The notes: generated by a model from the sequence alone, not told the origin. A DNA stretch of 64,000 nucleotides from Streptomyces shenzhenensis (GCF_003688995.1 NZ_PENI01000008.1:186001-250000), one strand, 5' to 3'; numbered from the stretch's first letter, positions 1 through 9,150 are shown. Numbers and translations are program-made.

Positions 1-663
1 CAGCCCGCCCTCGGAGCCTCCGGCCTGGACGATCACGGGCCGCCCCTGAGGCCCCGCGGGCACGGGCAGCGGACCGCGGACCGAGAAGAACTCGCCCCGG
101 TGGTCGATGGCGTGGATGCGGCTCGGGTCGGCGTAGCGCCCGCTGGTGCGGTCGCCGACGAGGGCGCCCGGCTCCCACGCGTCCCACAACCGGGTCACCA
201 CGTCGAGGAACTCATGGGCCCGGCGGTAGCGCGTGTCCCGGTCGGGGTGGTCGTCCAGACCGAAGTTCGCGGCGGCGGCGGGAGTTCCGGTGGTGACGAT
301 GTTCACCGCGGCCCGCCCCTTGCTCACATGGTCCAGCGCGTTGAAGCGGCGCGCCAGGTTGTAGGGGGAGTTGTACGTCGAGGAACTGGTGATGACGAAA
401 CCGAGGTGTTCCGTGGCGCCGGACAGGTGGGCCAGCAGGATCAGCGGGTCGAGCCCCGGGCCCGGAGCGTGCTCGATGCCGGCGCCGAGCGCGGGTCCGT
501 CGCCGAGGAACACCGCGTCGATCCGGGCGTCCTCGGCGGCTTCGGCGAGCCGGGTGAAGTGGTCCACGTCCAGCTGGGCCAGCGGGTCGGCGTGCGGGAG
601 CCGCCAGGCATGCCGGAAGTGGCCCGGGGTGAGCAGCGAGAGGTTGAGATGGAAACCGGTCAC
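1..663 (-). CDS. LLM flavin monooxygenase, NtaA/SnaA/DszA type (cut by window edge)
   Basis: The gene runs leftward off the window, so only the first 221 residues are present. The product belongs to the reduced-flavin-dependent monooxygenases of the nitrilotriacetate / dibenzothiophene-sulfone type (TIM-barrel fold, cytosolic). Visible family marks are the first strand GFHLNLSLL, DAVFLGDGP near residues 49-57, TSSSTYNSPYNLARRF near 92-107, and PQGRPVIVQAGGSEGG at the visible end, which lines the flavin phosphate site in relatives. GTG at 663 is chosen because AAGGAG lies about 8 bases upstream. It follows the preceding gene by 15 bp and is the last visible gene of the leftward organosulfur arm. 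Substrate unknown; by context an organosulfur compound. It needs FMNH2 from a reductase such as the one at 19312-19842. Confidence 0.88.
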   Translation of the reverse strand, partial: MTGFHLNLSLLTPGHFRHAWRLPHADPLAQLDVDHFTRLAEAAEDARIDAVFLGDGPALGAGIEHAPGPGLDPLILLAHLSGATEHLGFVITSSSTYNSPYNLARRFNALDHVSKGRAAVNIVTTGTPAAAANFGLDDHPDRDTRYRRAHEFLDVVTRLWDAWEPGALVGDRTSGRYADPSRIHAIDHRGEFFSVRGPLPVPAGPQGRPVIVQAGGSEGGL

Positions 664-678
664 AGTCGTGGTGCTCCT

Positions 679-1773
679 TCACGGGGCGTCGGGATCGGGT
701 CCGGCCGTCCGGGGTGCCGGGGCCGGATGCCACCCGAGCAGCGGCGCGAGATCCTGGGCGGTGGCGGTGAGCAGCCGGACGTGTTCGTCGCGCTCCGGCA
801 CGCCGGGAACGAAGCTGACGAGCAGGTCGGTGAGGTCCGCAAGGGCGGGATCGCGGGCCAGGGAGTCCGCGATCGTCCCGGGCGGTCCGAGCAAAGCCCG
901 GTCGCGCGCCAGATACTCGGGGACGTCGATCCCGCCGGCGCCACGGCTCGGCGCCGCCCACGACTGCCAGCGGCGGACGCCGGGTGTGACGGCGCGCAGC
1001 GCACCGGCCGCGTCGGGGTGCGGGTAGGCCGCCCGGGACACCTGGACCCGCGGCGCGTGCCCGGCGGCGGTCGCCGCCGCCCGGTACGCGGTGACGATCT
1101 CCGCCTGCTGCCGCGCGGTCTGCCGGCCGGCCCAGTCGCCGGCCCGGGAGAGCTGGAGACCGTCACCGGCCCTGGCCGCCGCGACGGCGTCGGCCACGGC
1201 CCGGGCCGGATCGCTGGTGGTCGCCTGCCAGATCCGTCGCCGCAGGCCGGTCCCCGGCGGGTGCAGCACCTCGCCTGCGGTGTTGACCGGGCGCCCCTCC
1301 AGGACCTGGTGCAGCCTGGTCACCCCCTGCTCGAACAGGGTGTGCCGGGCGCCGAGACTGCGGCCGAACGCCTCCCAGGCGGTCGGGAACGGCCCCGAGC
1401 CGACGCCCAGTTCGAGTCTGCCACCGCTGAGTTCGTCCAGTACGGCCGCGTCCTCGGCCACGGCCAGCGGGTCGGCGAGCGGCAGCACGAGGACACCCGT
1501 GCCGAGCTTGATCCGGGTGGTGTGCTCGGCGATCGCCGCCAGCAGCACCAGCGGCGCCGAGACGTGCTCGTTGCCTTGGCGGAAATGCCGGTGGATCACC
1601 CAGCCCGAGTCGTACCCGAGCCGCTCGGCGGTGACGAACAGGTCGATGGCCTGCCGGTAAGCCGCGGCGGGCGCCAGATCGGAGTCGAGGTGGAGCAGGA
1701 AGGCGAGCCGGAAGGGCCGGCCGTCCGCCACCCCGGCCCCGACCCGCTCGGTGACCCGGGTGCCCTCAGACAC
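679..1773 (-). CDS. Luciferase-like (LLM) flavin-dependent oxidoreductase
   Basis: A 364-residue bacterial-luciferase-fold protein, but from a different branch than the NtaA/DszA paralogues around it. It opens with FRLAFLLHLDS, then has AERLGYDSGWVIHRHF, and the strongly conserved RIKLGTGVLVLPLADPLAVAEDAAVLDELSGGRLELGVGSG region near residues 90-130, the core that binds FMN or F420 in this fold. The GTG start at 1773 overlaps the stop of the upstream aldo/keto reductase, so the two are translationally coupled. Likely role is oxidation of an organosulfur intermediate using reduced flavin. Neither substrate nor cofactor (FMNH2 or F420) can be fixed from sequence. Confidence 0.85.
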   Translation of the reverse strand: MSEGTRVTERVGAGVADGRPFRLAFLLHLDSDLAPAAAYRQAIDLFVTAERLGYDSGWVIHRHFRQGNEHVSAPLVLLAAIAEHTTRIKLGTGVLVLPLADPLAVAEDAAVLDELSGGRLELGVGSGPFPTAWEAFGRSLGARHTLFEQGVTRLHQVLEGRPVNTAGEVLHPPGTGLRRRIWQATTSDPARAVADAVAAARAGDGLQLSRAGDWAGRQTARQQAEIVTAYRAAATAAGHAPRVQVSRAAYPHPDAAGALRAVTPGVRRWQSWAAPSRGAGGIDVPEYLARDRALLGPPGTIADSLARDPALADLTDLLVSFVPGVPERDEHVRLLTATAQDLAPLLGWHPAPAPRTAGPDPDAP

Positions 1774-2803
1774 GGAGACCGGTCCCGTGCACGCCGTACC
1801 GGTCGATGAGGGCGAGCTCCTCGTCGGTCAGCGGCGGGAAGTCCACGGCCTTGAGGTTGTGGTCCAGCTGCCAGGTCGAACTGGCGCCGATGAGCGCGCT
1901 GCTCACCTGGGGCTGCCGCAGCACCCACTGCAGCGCGAGCTGCGCGAGCGACTGGCCGCGCTGCCGGGCGATCTCGTTGAGCGCCGTCGCCCGCTCACGG
2001 TAGGTGTCGTCGATGACGTCGGGCGACAGGAAGGCGCTGTCCTCGGCGCGCGCGCCCGTAGGGATCGTGTCGGCGAGGTATTTGTCGGTGAGCAGGCCCT
2101 GGGCGAGCGGGCTGTAGACCACCAGGCCGAAGCCGTCCTCGGCGGCGAGCTTGAGCAGGCCGTTGCGTTCGGGGCGGCGGTCGAAGAGGGAGTAGCGGGG
2201 CTGGTGGACGAGGAGCGGGACTCCGGCCCGGCGCAGCAACTCGGCTGCCTCGCGGGTCCGTTCGGGGGTGTAGTTGGAGATGCCCGCGTACAGCGCCTTC
2301 CCGGACCGGACCGCCGTGACCAGGGCGCCGACGGTCTCCTCCAGCGGGGTCGAGGTGTCGGGGCTGTGGCTGTAGAAGATGTCGACGTAGTCGGTGCCGA
2401 GGTCGCGCAGGCTGTGGTCGAGGGAGGCCAGCAGGGACTTGCGGGAGCCGCCCCTGAGGTAGGGGCTCGGGCCGATCGGGTTGCCCGCCTTGGTCGACAG
2501 GATCAGCTCGTCCCGGTAGGGCGCGAGGTCCTTGCGCAGGAGCGTGCCGAAGAACTTCTCGGCGGCGCGGTGGGGCGGCCCGTAGCGGTTGGCGTTGTCG
2601 AAGTGGGTGATGCCGAGGTCGAAGGCGTGCAGCACGATCTCGCGCTGGGTCGCGTAGGGACGGTCGGTGCCGAACTTCTGCCAGAGACCGAAGGAGAAGA
2701 CGGGGAGATCGAGTCCGGAGTCGCCGGCGCGGCGATAGCCGCCGAGCCTCTCGTAGCGGTCGTCGGCGGCTCGGTAGGACGGGGCGGGGTCGGTGGATGT
2801 CAT
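1766..2803 (-). CDS. Aldo/keto reductase
   Basis: A 345-residue NADPH-dependent aldo/keto reductase of the voltage-channel beta-subunit-like / YghZ branch (TIM barrel). Visible signatures are DLGITHFDNANRYGPPHRAAE (the catalytic Asp region and the usual catalytic Tyr), LILSTKAGNP with the catalytic Lys, DYVDIFYSHSPD with the catalytic His position, and the C-terminal SSALIGASSTWQLDHNLKA that binds the 2'-phosphate of NADPH. It would reduce an aldehyde or ketone, plausibly the carbonyl released when a monooxygenase cleaves a C-S bond, since it lies inside the desulfurization operon. Start ATG at 2803 has only a weak ribosome site; the gap to the upstream gene is 53 bp. Confidence 0.9.
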   Translation of the reverse strand: MTSTDPAPSYRAADDRYERLGGYRRAGDSGLDLPVFSFGLWQKFGTDRPYATQREIVLHAFDLGITHFDNANRYGPPHRAAEKFFGTLLRKDLAPYRDELILSTKAGNPIGPSPYLRGGSRKSLLASLDHSLRDLGTDYVDIFYSHSPDTSTPLEETVGALVTAVRSGKALYAGISNYTPERTREAAELLRRAGVPLLVHQPRYSLFDRRPERNGLLKLAAEDGFGLVVYSPLAQGLLTDKYLADTIPTGARAEDSAFLSPDVIDDTYRERATALNEIARQRGQSLAQLALQWVLRQPQVSSALIGASSTWQLDHNLKAVDFPPLTDEELALIDRYGVHGTGLRV

Positions 2804-2856
2804 ACGGAAGTCCGTTCAGAAGCGGGGGTGGGCAGGGAGCGGGCGGGTGGACTCGG

Positions 2857-4080
2857 TCAGAACAGGCCGGTGGTCGGCGGCTCCTCCCCGGTGAGGTGGT
2901 AGGCGCCGACCGCCGCGGCCTTCCAGTCCCGTGGGTTGTGGTTGGCGACGGTGCGCGCATTGCGCCAGTGCCGGTCGAGGGCGTACTGCCGGTCGGTCGC
3001 GGAGCCGCCGCCCACGTCGAAGAGCAACTCGGCGGCACCGAGGGCGGATTCGACGGCGGCGTACTGGGCCTGGGCGACCGTCACGGCAGCGGCGGCGCCG
3101 GCCGCGCGCGCCGTGTGGTCCGGGGCCCGGTCGGCATGTGCCAGGGCTTCCGCCGCGAGGACGACGGAGGCTCGCGCGGCGTGGGCGCGGGCCGCGACAC
3201 GGCCGACGACGTGCCGGACGTAGGGGTCGTCGACGCTCTTGTCCGCGGTGCTGTGCTTGATCGGGCGGGCCTTCTCCCGGCCGAACCAGACCGCGTCGTC
3301 GAGCACGGCGGCGGCGATCCCGGCGTGCACGGAGGCGAGGTAGAGCTGGGCGAACGAGCCGAGCCACGGGTTGCGCAGCTGGGACCTGTCGATGCTGACG
3401 AGTTCGTCGTCGGCGACCCGGACATCGGTCAGGCGGGTGCTGCCGCTCGCCGTGAGCCGCTGGCCGACCGCGTCGAAGTCGTCGAGGAGTTCGACGCCCT
3501 CCCGGTCGGTGGGCACGGTGAAGTGGACGACGGTGCCGTCCTCGTCCACCGCCGTGCCGCCGAACCAGTCGGCGTACAGACCCCCGGTGCTGTAGTACTT
3601 GGTGCCGTTGAGCACATGCCCGGCACCGTCACGGCGTACGGTGGTGGCCACCGAACCGCCGGCGCCGCCGTTGCGTTCGTTGCTGGTCCCGGCGAAGAGG
3701 TCGCCGCGCCGCAGCCGCTCCAACGACCTCTCCCGGTACGGGAGATCGCGGCGCGTGGCGACCTGGCGTGCGGTGAGGAAGCCGGCACGGAGCGCCTGGG
3801 CGACGTTGGAGTCGGCTCGGGCGAGATCGATGACGACCTCGACGACGTCACGGACGGTTCCGCCGGCGCCGCCGTCCGGCTCCGGGACGCCGATCAGCAG
3901 AAGGCCGGCCCCGGCGAGCGCACGTACCTGCTCGAAGGGAAGTTCCCGGGTGGCCTCGCGCCGGCGGGCGGTCGCGGCGAGACCGGTGAGGATCGGGGCG
4001 ATCGCGGTGCGTATCCCACCGACGGTGGGCGGGGCCGAGGGCCCCGTTGCGGGCTGCATGGGGTGCGTGGTCCCGGTCAC
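2857..4080 (-). CDS. SfnB/DszC-type acyl-CoA-dehydrogenase-fold monooxygenase
   Basis: A 407-residue flavoprotein with the acyl-CoA dehydrogenase fold, of the group that includes SfnB (sulfur acquisition) and DszC (dibenzothiophene S-oxidation). The order of parts is usual: helical N-domain (FEQVRALAGAGLLLIGVPEPDGG near 50-70), middle beta domain (VLNGTKYYSTGGLYADWFGGTAV near 165-190), and C-terminal helical bundle ending in DRHWRNARTVANHNPRDWK, a signature of this monooxygenase group rather than of true acyl-CoA dehydrogenases. The catalytic Glu of fatty-acyl enzymes is not evident. GTG start at 4080 overlaps the upstream stop by 4 bp. Likely uses FMNH2 and O2 to oxidise a sulfur atom or the adjacent carbon. 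Paralogous to 6256-7488 and 13282-14400. Confidence 0.87.
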   Translation of the reverse strand: MTGTTHPMQPATGPSAPPTVGGIRTAIAPILTGLAATARRREATRELPFEQVRALAGAGLLLIGVPEPDGGAGGTVRDVVEVVIDLARADSNVAQALRAGFLTARQVATRRDLPYRERSLERLRRGDLFAGTSNERNGGAGGSVATTVRRDGAGHVLNGTKYYSTGGLYADWFGGTAVDEDGTVVHFTVPTDREGVELLDDFDAVGQRLTASGSTRLTDVRVADDELVSIDRSQLRNPWLGSFAQLYLASVHAGIAAAVLDDAVWFGREKARPIKHSTADKSVDDPYVRHVVGRVAARAHAARASVVLAAEALAHADRAPDHTARAAGAAAAVTVAQAQYAAVESALGAAELLFDVGGGSATDRQYALDRHWRNARTVANHNPRDWKAAAVGAYHLTGEEPPTTGLF

Positions 4081-5000
4081 GGCGTGACTCCGATCGGTGC
4101 GGGCAGGCCGAGCGCGTGGCGCAGGGTCGGTGCCGATGCCGGGGCGAGCGATGGCACGAGCGTGCGCAACACCTCCCGCAGCAGGTCGCGGTCTCCTGCC
4201 GTCGCGAGTTCCAGCCCGTCCAGGCTGTGACGTGCGGCCCAGCCCGCGATCTCGTCGGCTGTGCGGTGGACCGCTCCCGGCTCCGGTTCGATCCGGCCGA
4301 GCAGCGCGATGTCCTCGCGTCGCCGGCCCGCGCGCTCGGCCGCCTCGGTCAGCCGTACGGCCGCTCCCGGGACCTGGGCCGCGGTCACGACGACCGCGTC
4401 GGCGAGGGCGGCGACATCGGCCCAGTCCACCTCGTCACGGGCGTCGGCGACGAGCACGGGCCGTCCCTGGGGCGAGGACGGGGAGTCGAGCGGACCCTTC
4501 ACCCGGTAGAAACGGCCCTCGTGGTCGATCGGTGCGATCAAGGAGTCCTCCGCGAACACACCGGTGATCTGGTCGCCGAGCAGCGCCGTCGCGGGGAAAC
4601 TCTCCCAGAGCCTGGTGAGGACATACGCGTATTCCGCCCATCGCTGCGGCCGGCCGGTGGCCGTCGGCTCGGGAACCGCGGCCAGACTGGTCTCGTCGCC
4701 GTCGCCCGCGCGCAGCACGAGACCGGAGTTGCCGGCGGTGGCCCGGTCCAGGGACAGCACCCGGCGGGCGAGGTTGTAGGGGGCGTTGTGGCTGGTCGGG
4801 GCGTCGAGGACGCAGCGCAGCCGGGAAAAGCGGCCGGCCAGGTAGGCGGCGACCGCGGTGGTGTCCAGGGTGTCCTCCGGTCCGCCGTCGAGCAGTCGCA
4901 CCGCGGTCACACCCGTGTCCTGGGCGAGCGCGGCGATCTCGATCGCGTCGGCGAGAGGGAGGCGGGATCCCACCGTGAGGTCGAGGACGACGATGGTCAT
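4077..5000 (-). CDS. Divergent short LLM protein
   Basis: A 307-residue LLM-fold protein that has drifted from the family. It keeps SHNAPYNLARRVLSLDRATAG near residues 68-88 (normally TYNDPAELARR.ATLDHLSGG) and a short SPSSPQGRPVLVADA stretch, but the N-terminal strand is MTIVVLDLTVGSRLPL instead of the usual HLNVN, and the C-terminal half is much shorter than in the 420-residue neighbour at 4997-6259. It overlaps both neighbours by 4 bp, so it is a full member of the operon. It may be an enzyme with altered substrate pocket or a non-catalytic partner of a neighbouring monooxygenase; the sequence does not decide this. Confidence 0.75.
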   Translation of the reverse strand: MTIVVLDLTVGSRLPLADAIEIAALAQDTGVTAVRLLDGGPEDTLDTTAVAAYLAGRFSRLRCVLDAPTSHNAPYNLARRVLSLDRATAGNSGLVLRAGDGDETSLAAVPEPTATGRPQRWAEYAYVLTRLWESFPATALLGDQITGVFAEDSLIAPIDHEGRFYRVKGPLDSPSSPQGRPVLVADARDEVDWADVAALADAVVVTAAQVPGAAVRLTEAAERAGRRREDIALLGRIEPEPGAVHRTADEIAGWAARHSLDGLELATAGDRDLLREVLRTLVPSLAPASAPTLRHALGLPAPIGVTP

Positions 5001-6259
5001 GGGGTTTTCCTCCTCGCCTGGCCTGCGGGTTTGGGCACCGCCGCCAGATGACGTCGTGGCCGCCCCGGTGTGCGGAGACCGAGGTGGCCGCGCAGGGTGG
5101 TGTCGTCGTAGTCACGGCGGAAGAGGCCGCGGCGCCGCAGCTCGGGAATCAGGTGGTCGGCGAAGTCGTCGAACCCCGACGGCAGCACGTCCGGCATGAC
5201 ATTGAAGCCGTCGGCCGCCCCCCGCTCGAACCACAGCTGGATGTCGTCGGCGACCTGCTCCGGAGTGCCGACCACGATCCGGTGGCCGCCACCGCCGCTC
5301 AGCCTGCGCAGGAGCCGGCCCAGCGGGGGGTTCTCCCTGTCGATGATCGCCTTGACGATCCGGTAGAAGGTCTGCGAACCGCCGGCCTCGTCCGGCTCGA
5401 CCAGCAGTTCGCGGGGGAGTGGCTCGTCGTCGCGCAGTCCCTCCAGGGAGATGCCGAGCTGGCCGGACAGGCGGCTGCGCGCATAGGCGTCGGGAAGGAT
5501 CTCGTCAAGGGTCGCACGCCGGCTGCGGGCTTCCTCCTCGGTGCTGCCGAGCACCGTGGAGAGACCGGGCAGTACGACGACGTCCTCGGGCCGGCGTCCG
5601 AACGCCACCGCTCCGGCGCGGATCTCGGCGCGGAACGCCGTGGCGTGGTCGATGTCCTGGTCGGCGGAGAAGACGACCTCGGCGACCTGGGAGGCCAGCC
5701 GGCGCCCGTCACCGGATCCGCCGGCCTGTACGACGACGGGCAGCCCCTGCGGGGAGGGGAACGTGCTCCGCTCCGCCCAGTGGGCGATGACCCGTTCGGT
5801 GAACTCGGCCGCCCGCCGGTACCGCAGCGTGTGCTCGGGCTCGTCGGCCCTGCCGAAGTTACGGGCAGCGGCGGCGCCCGCCGTGGTGACGACGTTCCAG
5901 CCCACCCGGCCCCCGCTCAGGTGGTCCAGGTCGCCGACGCGGCGGGCGAGTTCGGCCGGGTCGTTGTAGCTCGACGACAGGGTCCCGATCAGCCCGATGC
6001 GCTCGGTCCGGGCGGCGATCCGGGCCAGCACGGTGGTCGGTTCCAGGTTGTTGCCGGGCCGGTGGCGCACCAGGGGCTCCACGACCGGGCCGTCGGCCAG
6101 GAACACGGCGTCGAGTTTCGCCTCCTCGGCCTTCTTCGCGATGCTCGTGTAGTGCTCGACGGTGTAGCTCGCCAGCCCGTCGGTGCCGGGATAGCGCCAT
6201 GAGCCGCCGAAGACACCGGCGTTGAGGATATTCACGTTGATGTGCAGGTGGCGCGTCAC
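4997..6259 (-). CDS. NtaA/SnaA/DszA-type flavin-dependent monooxygenase
   Basis: A complete 420-residue member of the NtaA/DszA group. Landmarks are HINVNILNAGVFGGSWRYPG at the N-terminus, LDAVFLADGPVVEPL near 50, SSSYNDPAELARRVGDLDHLSGGRVGWNVVTTAGAAAARNFG near 99-140, GLPVVVQAGGSGDGRRLASQVAEVVFS near 178-204, and the family C-terminus HLIPELRRRGLFRRDYDDTTLRGHLGL. It would use FMNH2 and O2 to cleave a C-S or C-N bond in an imported substrate. Four-base overlaps on both sides place it in the middle of the leftward operon. The helical insert of about 70 residues before VVGTPEQVADDI is present here but missing from the paralogue at 16686-17810. Confidence 0.92.
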   Translation of the reverse strand: MTRHLHINVNILNAGVFGGSWRYPGTDGLASYTVEHYTSIAKKAEEAKLDAVFLADGPVVEPLVRHRPGNNLEPTTVLARIAARTERIGLIGTLSSSYNDPAELARRVGDLDHLSGGRVGWNVVTTAGAAAARNFGRADEPEHTLRYRRAAEFTERVIAHWAERSTFPSPQGLPVVVQAGGSGDGRRLASQVAEVVFSADQDIDHATAFRAEIRAGAVAFGRRPEDVVVLPGLSTVLGSTEEEARSRRATLDEILPDAYARSRLSGQLGISLEGLRDDEPLPRELLVEPDEAGGSQTFYRIVKAIIDRENPPLGRLLRRLSGGGGHRIVVGTPEQVADDIQLWFERGAADGFNVMPDVLPSGFDDFADHLIPELRRRGLFRRDYDDTTLRGHLGLRTPGRPRRHLAAVPKPAGQARRKTP

Positions 6260-7488
6260 CGCTGCCTTCCTTCCGGGGACTCAAGGGATTCCGGCGACGC
6301 CAGGGACCGCCGGCCGCGGTCGTACGACGATGCCGGAGCGACACCGTTGACGATGAAGTCCCCGATGACCCGGGGTTTGTGGACGACCGGGTTGTGCGAG
6401 GCGAGGGTGCGCGCGTTGCGCCAGTGCCGGTCGAGGTGTGCGCTCTCGCGGACCGTGCTCGACCCGCCGGCGTCGAAGGCGATCGTCGCGGCGGCGAGGG
6501 TGGCCTCGATGATGGCGACCTGCGCGGCCGATACGTCGATGTAGTTGGCGGCGTACGCTTCGCGCGAGCCGTCCCGGTCGGCCGACTCCAGCCCCTCGGC
6601 GACCGTCCGGAGCAGGGCGTCGGCCGTCAGCGCGTGGGCGTGGAGGCGTCCGACGACCCCGAGCACCTCGGGGTCCTGGGTGGCCTGTTCGCTCAGCGCG
6701 TGCAGACTGGTGCGGGTGCGTGACCTCACCACGGCGGTGGTCTCCTCGACCACGCTGCGGGTGATGCCCGCGAGGTTGGCCAGATGGACGAGCTGCACGA
6801 ACGACGGAAGCGTGCGCAAGTCCTCCTGGTAGCGGCCCAGTTCCCCGTGCTCAGCCACCGGGACGCGGTCGAAGAGGGTGGTGCCGCTGCCGGTCAGGCG
6901 CTGTCCGATGCCATCCCAGTCGTCGCCGTGGCTGACCCCGGGGTGCCGCGCGGGCACGACGGCGAACCACCGGTTGCCGTCGTCGTCGGCGACCGCGACG
7001 CGGATGTAGTCGGCGAACAGGGAGCCGGTGGAGTAGTACTTGGTTCCGGTCACCACCTTGCGTCCGGCGACCTCGTGGATCCGGGTCGCGATACCGAAGC
7101 CGGCGCCGCCGTCGGCCGGTTCGGACTGCGCGTTGCCGAACACGGCGCCCTCCGAGATCCTGCGCAGCCAGAAGCCGGCGTCGGCGGAGTCGGTGGTGTG
7201 CCGCAGGATCTCCACGGCCGTGAAGTGACCCCGCAGGATCTGCGGAATGTTCGAATCGGCGGCGCCGGCTTCGGCCAGCAGCCGGAACAGGACGGGCAGA
7301 CTCACGCCAAAACCACCCTGTTCGGTCGGTACGCGCAGCCGGCCGAACCCGGCGTCGATCAGTTCCCGCACCGGTTCGTACGGAGGTTTGCGGGACAGGT
7401 CACGGGCACCGGCCTCCGCCCGCAGCCGTGCGAAGATCCGGCGGAACTCGGCCACCGCCTCGTCCAGCGGGGGAAACGTGTTGCTCAT
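6256..7488 (-). CDS. SfnB/DszC-type acyl-CoA-dehydrogenase-fold monooxygenase
   Basis: A 410-residue paralogue of the proteins at 2857-4080 and 13282-14400. N-domain AGFGRLRVPTEQGGFGVSL near 52-70, AEAGAADSNIPQILRGHF near 90-107, middle-domain KVVTGTKYYSTGSLFADYIRVA near 148-170, and the C-terminal DRHWRNARTLASHNPVVHKPR characteristic of SfnB/DszC. It overlaps the NtaA-type gene downstream by 4 bp and starts 18 bp after the ATPase stop, with a purine-rich GAGGAGCCCC just before ATG 7488. Role: FMNH2-dependent oxidation of an imported organosulfur compound. Having two SfnB-type genes in one operon suggests two substrates or two successive oxidation steps. Confidence 0.88.
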   Translation of the reverse strand: MSNTFPPLDEAVAEFRRIFARLRAEAGARDLSRKPPYEPVRELIDAGFGRLRVPTEQGGFGVSLPVLFRLLAEAGAADSNIPQILRGHFTAVEILRHTTDSADAGFWLRRISEGAVFGNAQSEPADGGAGFGIATRIHEVAGRKVVTGTKYYSTGSLFADYIRVAVADDDGNRWFAVVPARHPGVSHGDDWDGIGQRLTGSGTTLFDRVPVAEHGELGRYQEDLRTLPSFVQLVHLANLAGITRSVVEETTAVVRSRTRTSLHALSEQATQDPEVLGVVGRLHAHALTADALLRTVAEGLESADRDGSREAYAANYIDVSAAQVAIIEATLAAATIAFDAGGSSTVRESAHLDRHWRNARTLASHNPVVHKPRVIGDFIVNGVAPASSYDRGRRSLASPESLESPEGRQR

Positions 7489-7506
7489 GGGGGCTCCTCG
7501 TCGAGG

Positions 7507-9150
7507 TCAGCGGATCGCCAGCTGCCGGCCGGACATGGCGCCGAGCAGGTCGGCCGTGTAGTCGCAGGCGGGCGTCCCGAAGACCTCGGCCACCGCGCCC
7601 TGCTCGACGATCCGGCCGTGCCGCATCACGGCCACGTGGTCGGAGATGGCGCGCACGACCGCCAGGTCGTGCGAGATGAGGACGTAGGTGAGCCCGCGCT
7701 CGCGCTGCAACCGGTCGAGCAGTGCGAGGATCTGCGCCTGCACCGACACGTCGAGGGCCGAGACCGGCTCGTCGAGCACGACGATCCTCGGATCCGAGAC
7801 CAGCGCGCGGGCGATCGCGACCCGCTGGCGCTGCCCGCCCGACAGCTCGCGGGGATGGCGGTGCAGGAAGGACGCCGGCAGCGACGCGGCCTCCAGCGCC
7901 GCGACCACCCGGTCCCGGTTCTCCCGGCGCAGTCGGTGCCGAGAGCGCACGGGCTGGAAGGACCGCAGTGGCTCCGCCACGACGGAGAGGACGTCGAAAC
8001 GCGGGTCGAAGGAGGCGTGCGGGTTCTGGAAGACGATCTGGACGTCGCCGCGCAGGGGGCGGAACGCCTTGGCGCTCAGGTCGCCGACGTCGGTGCCGAG
8101 GAGGCGGACCCGGCCGGCCGTCGCAGGGACGAGGCCGGTGAGGATGCGTGCGGTGGTCGACTTGCCGCTGCCCGATTCGCCGACGACGGCGAAGGTCTCA
8201 CCCTGCTCGACGGTGAAGGAGACGCCGTCGACCGCGACGTGGTCGCCGTAGTGCTTGCGCAGGTTCGTCACTTCCACCGCCGCCGGCCCGTGGGAGGGCG
8301 CCCTGCCGCTGCCGCGGTCGGGGAATTCCAGCCGCGCGGGCACGCTGTCGAGCAGGTGCCGGCTGTAGTCGTCGCGCGGGCTGCGGACGAACTCCGCCGT
8401 GGGCGCAAGCTCGACCAGCCGGCCCTGCCGCAGCACACCGACGAGATCGGAGCGGTCCGCGGCCACTCCCAGGTCGTGGGTGATCAGCACCACCGCGGTC
8501 CCGGTGCGGCGGCGCAGGTCGTCGATGAGGTCGAGCACCTGCGCCTGGACCGTCGCGTCGAGCCCCGACGTCGGCTCGTCCGCGATGATCACGTCCGGTT
8601 CGGCGGCCACGGCGGCGGCGATGAGGACGCGCTGGCGCATGCCGCCCGACAGTTCGTGGGGGAACTGCCGGTAGCGCCGCTCCACGTCGTGGAAGCCGAC
8701 CAGCTCGAACAGTTCATGGACCTTCGTACGGCGTGCCTCGGCGTCCAGACCGGTGTGCAGGCGCAGGACGTCGTCGACCTGGGACCCGACGCGACGGATC
8801 GGGTCGAGGGAGAGCGTCGGGTCCTGCGGGATCAGGCTGATGGCGCGGCCCCGCAGCTGACGCAGCTGACGCGCGGGCAGGCCGCTGATGGTACGGCCCC
8901 GGTACGAGACGGTCCCGCCCAGCAGCCGCCCGTTGCCGGGCAGGAGGTCGAGCACCGCGTGTCCGATGGTGGACTTCCCCGAGCCCGACTCCCCGACGAG
9001 CGCGAGTACCTGCCCCTCGGCGAGTTCGAAGGAGACGTTCCGTACGGCCGTCCTGGTTCCGGGTCCGACCCGGTAGCCGACGCTCAGGTCCGCCACGGAC
9101 AGGACGGGGCCGGGCGCGGCGCCCGACTCGGGTGGGCTGTCGCCGTTCAT
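7507..9150 (-). CDS. Peptide-type ABC transporter, two ATPase domains in one chain
   Basis: A 547-residue protein with two complete nucleotide-binding domains of the Opp/Dpp type, a fused DppD-DppF. Domain 1 has ALVGESGSGKST (Walker A), LSGGMRQRVLIAAAV (signature) and VIIADEPTSGLD (Walker B); domain 2 has VVGESGSGKSTTARIL, LSGGQRQRVAIARAL and IVVLDEPVSALD. Each domain ends in an Opp-type C-terminal extension. It powers import through the permeases encoded at 9147-10047. ATG 9150 overlaps the upstream permease stop by 4 bp. The location between the permeases and the monooxygenases suggests that the imported solute is the monooxygenase substrate. The same fused architecture recurs at 23534-25246 in the other arm. 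Confidence 0.94.
   Translation of the reverse strand: MNGDSPPESGAAPGPVLSVADLSVGYRVGPGTRTAVRNVSFELAEGQVLALVGESGSGKSTIGHAVLDLLPGNGRLLGGTVSYRGRTISGLPARQLRQLRGRAISLIPQDPTLSLDPIRRVGSQVDDVLRLHTGLDAEARRTKVHELFELVGFHDVERRYRQFPHELSGGMRQRVLIAAAVAAEPDVIIADEPTSGLDATVQAQVLDLIDDLRRRTGTAVVLITHDLGVAADRSDLVGVLRQGRLVELAPTAEFVRSPRDDYSRHLLDSVPARLEFPDRGSGRAPSHGPAAVEVTNLRKHYGDHVAVDGVSFTVEQGETFAVVGESGSGKSTTARILTGLVPATAGRVRLLGTDVGDLSAKAFRPLRGDVQIVFQNPHASFDPRFDVLSVVAEPLRSFQPVRSRHRLRRENRDRVVAALEAASLPASFLHRHPRELSGGQRQRVAIARALVSDPRIVVLDEPVSALDVSVQAQILALLDRLQRERGLTYVLISHDLAVVRAISDHVAVMRHGRIVEQGAVAEVFGTPACDYTADLLGAMSGRQLAIR

Noticed and set aside
100..1809. Long open frame on the plus strand opposite the monooxygenase genes
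   Set aside because: It is one of many long antisense frames caused by high GC content. Its product is Arg/Gly/Val-rich without motifs, while the minus strand encodes clear LLM proteins.
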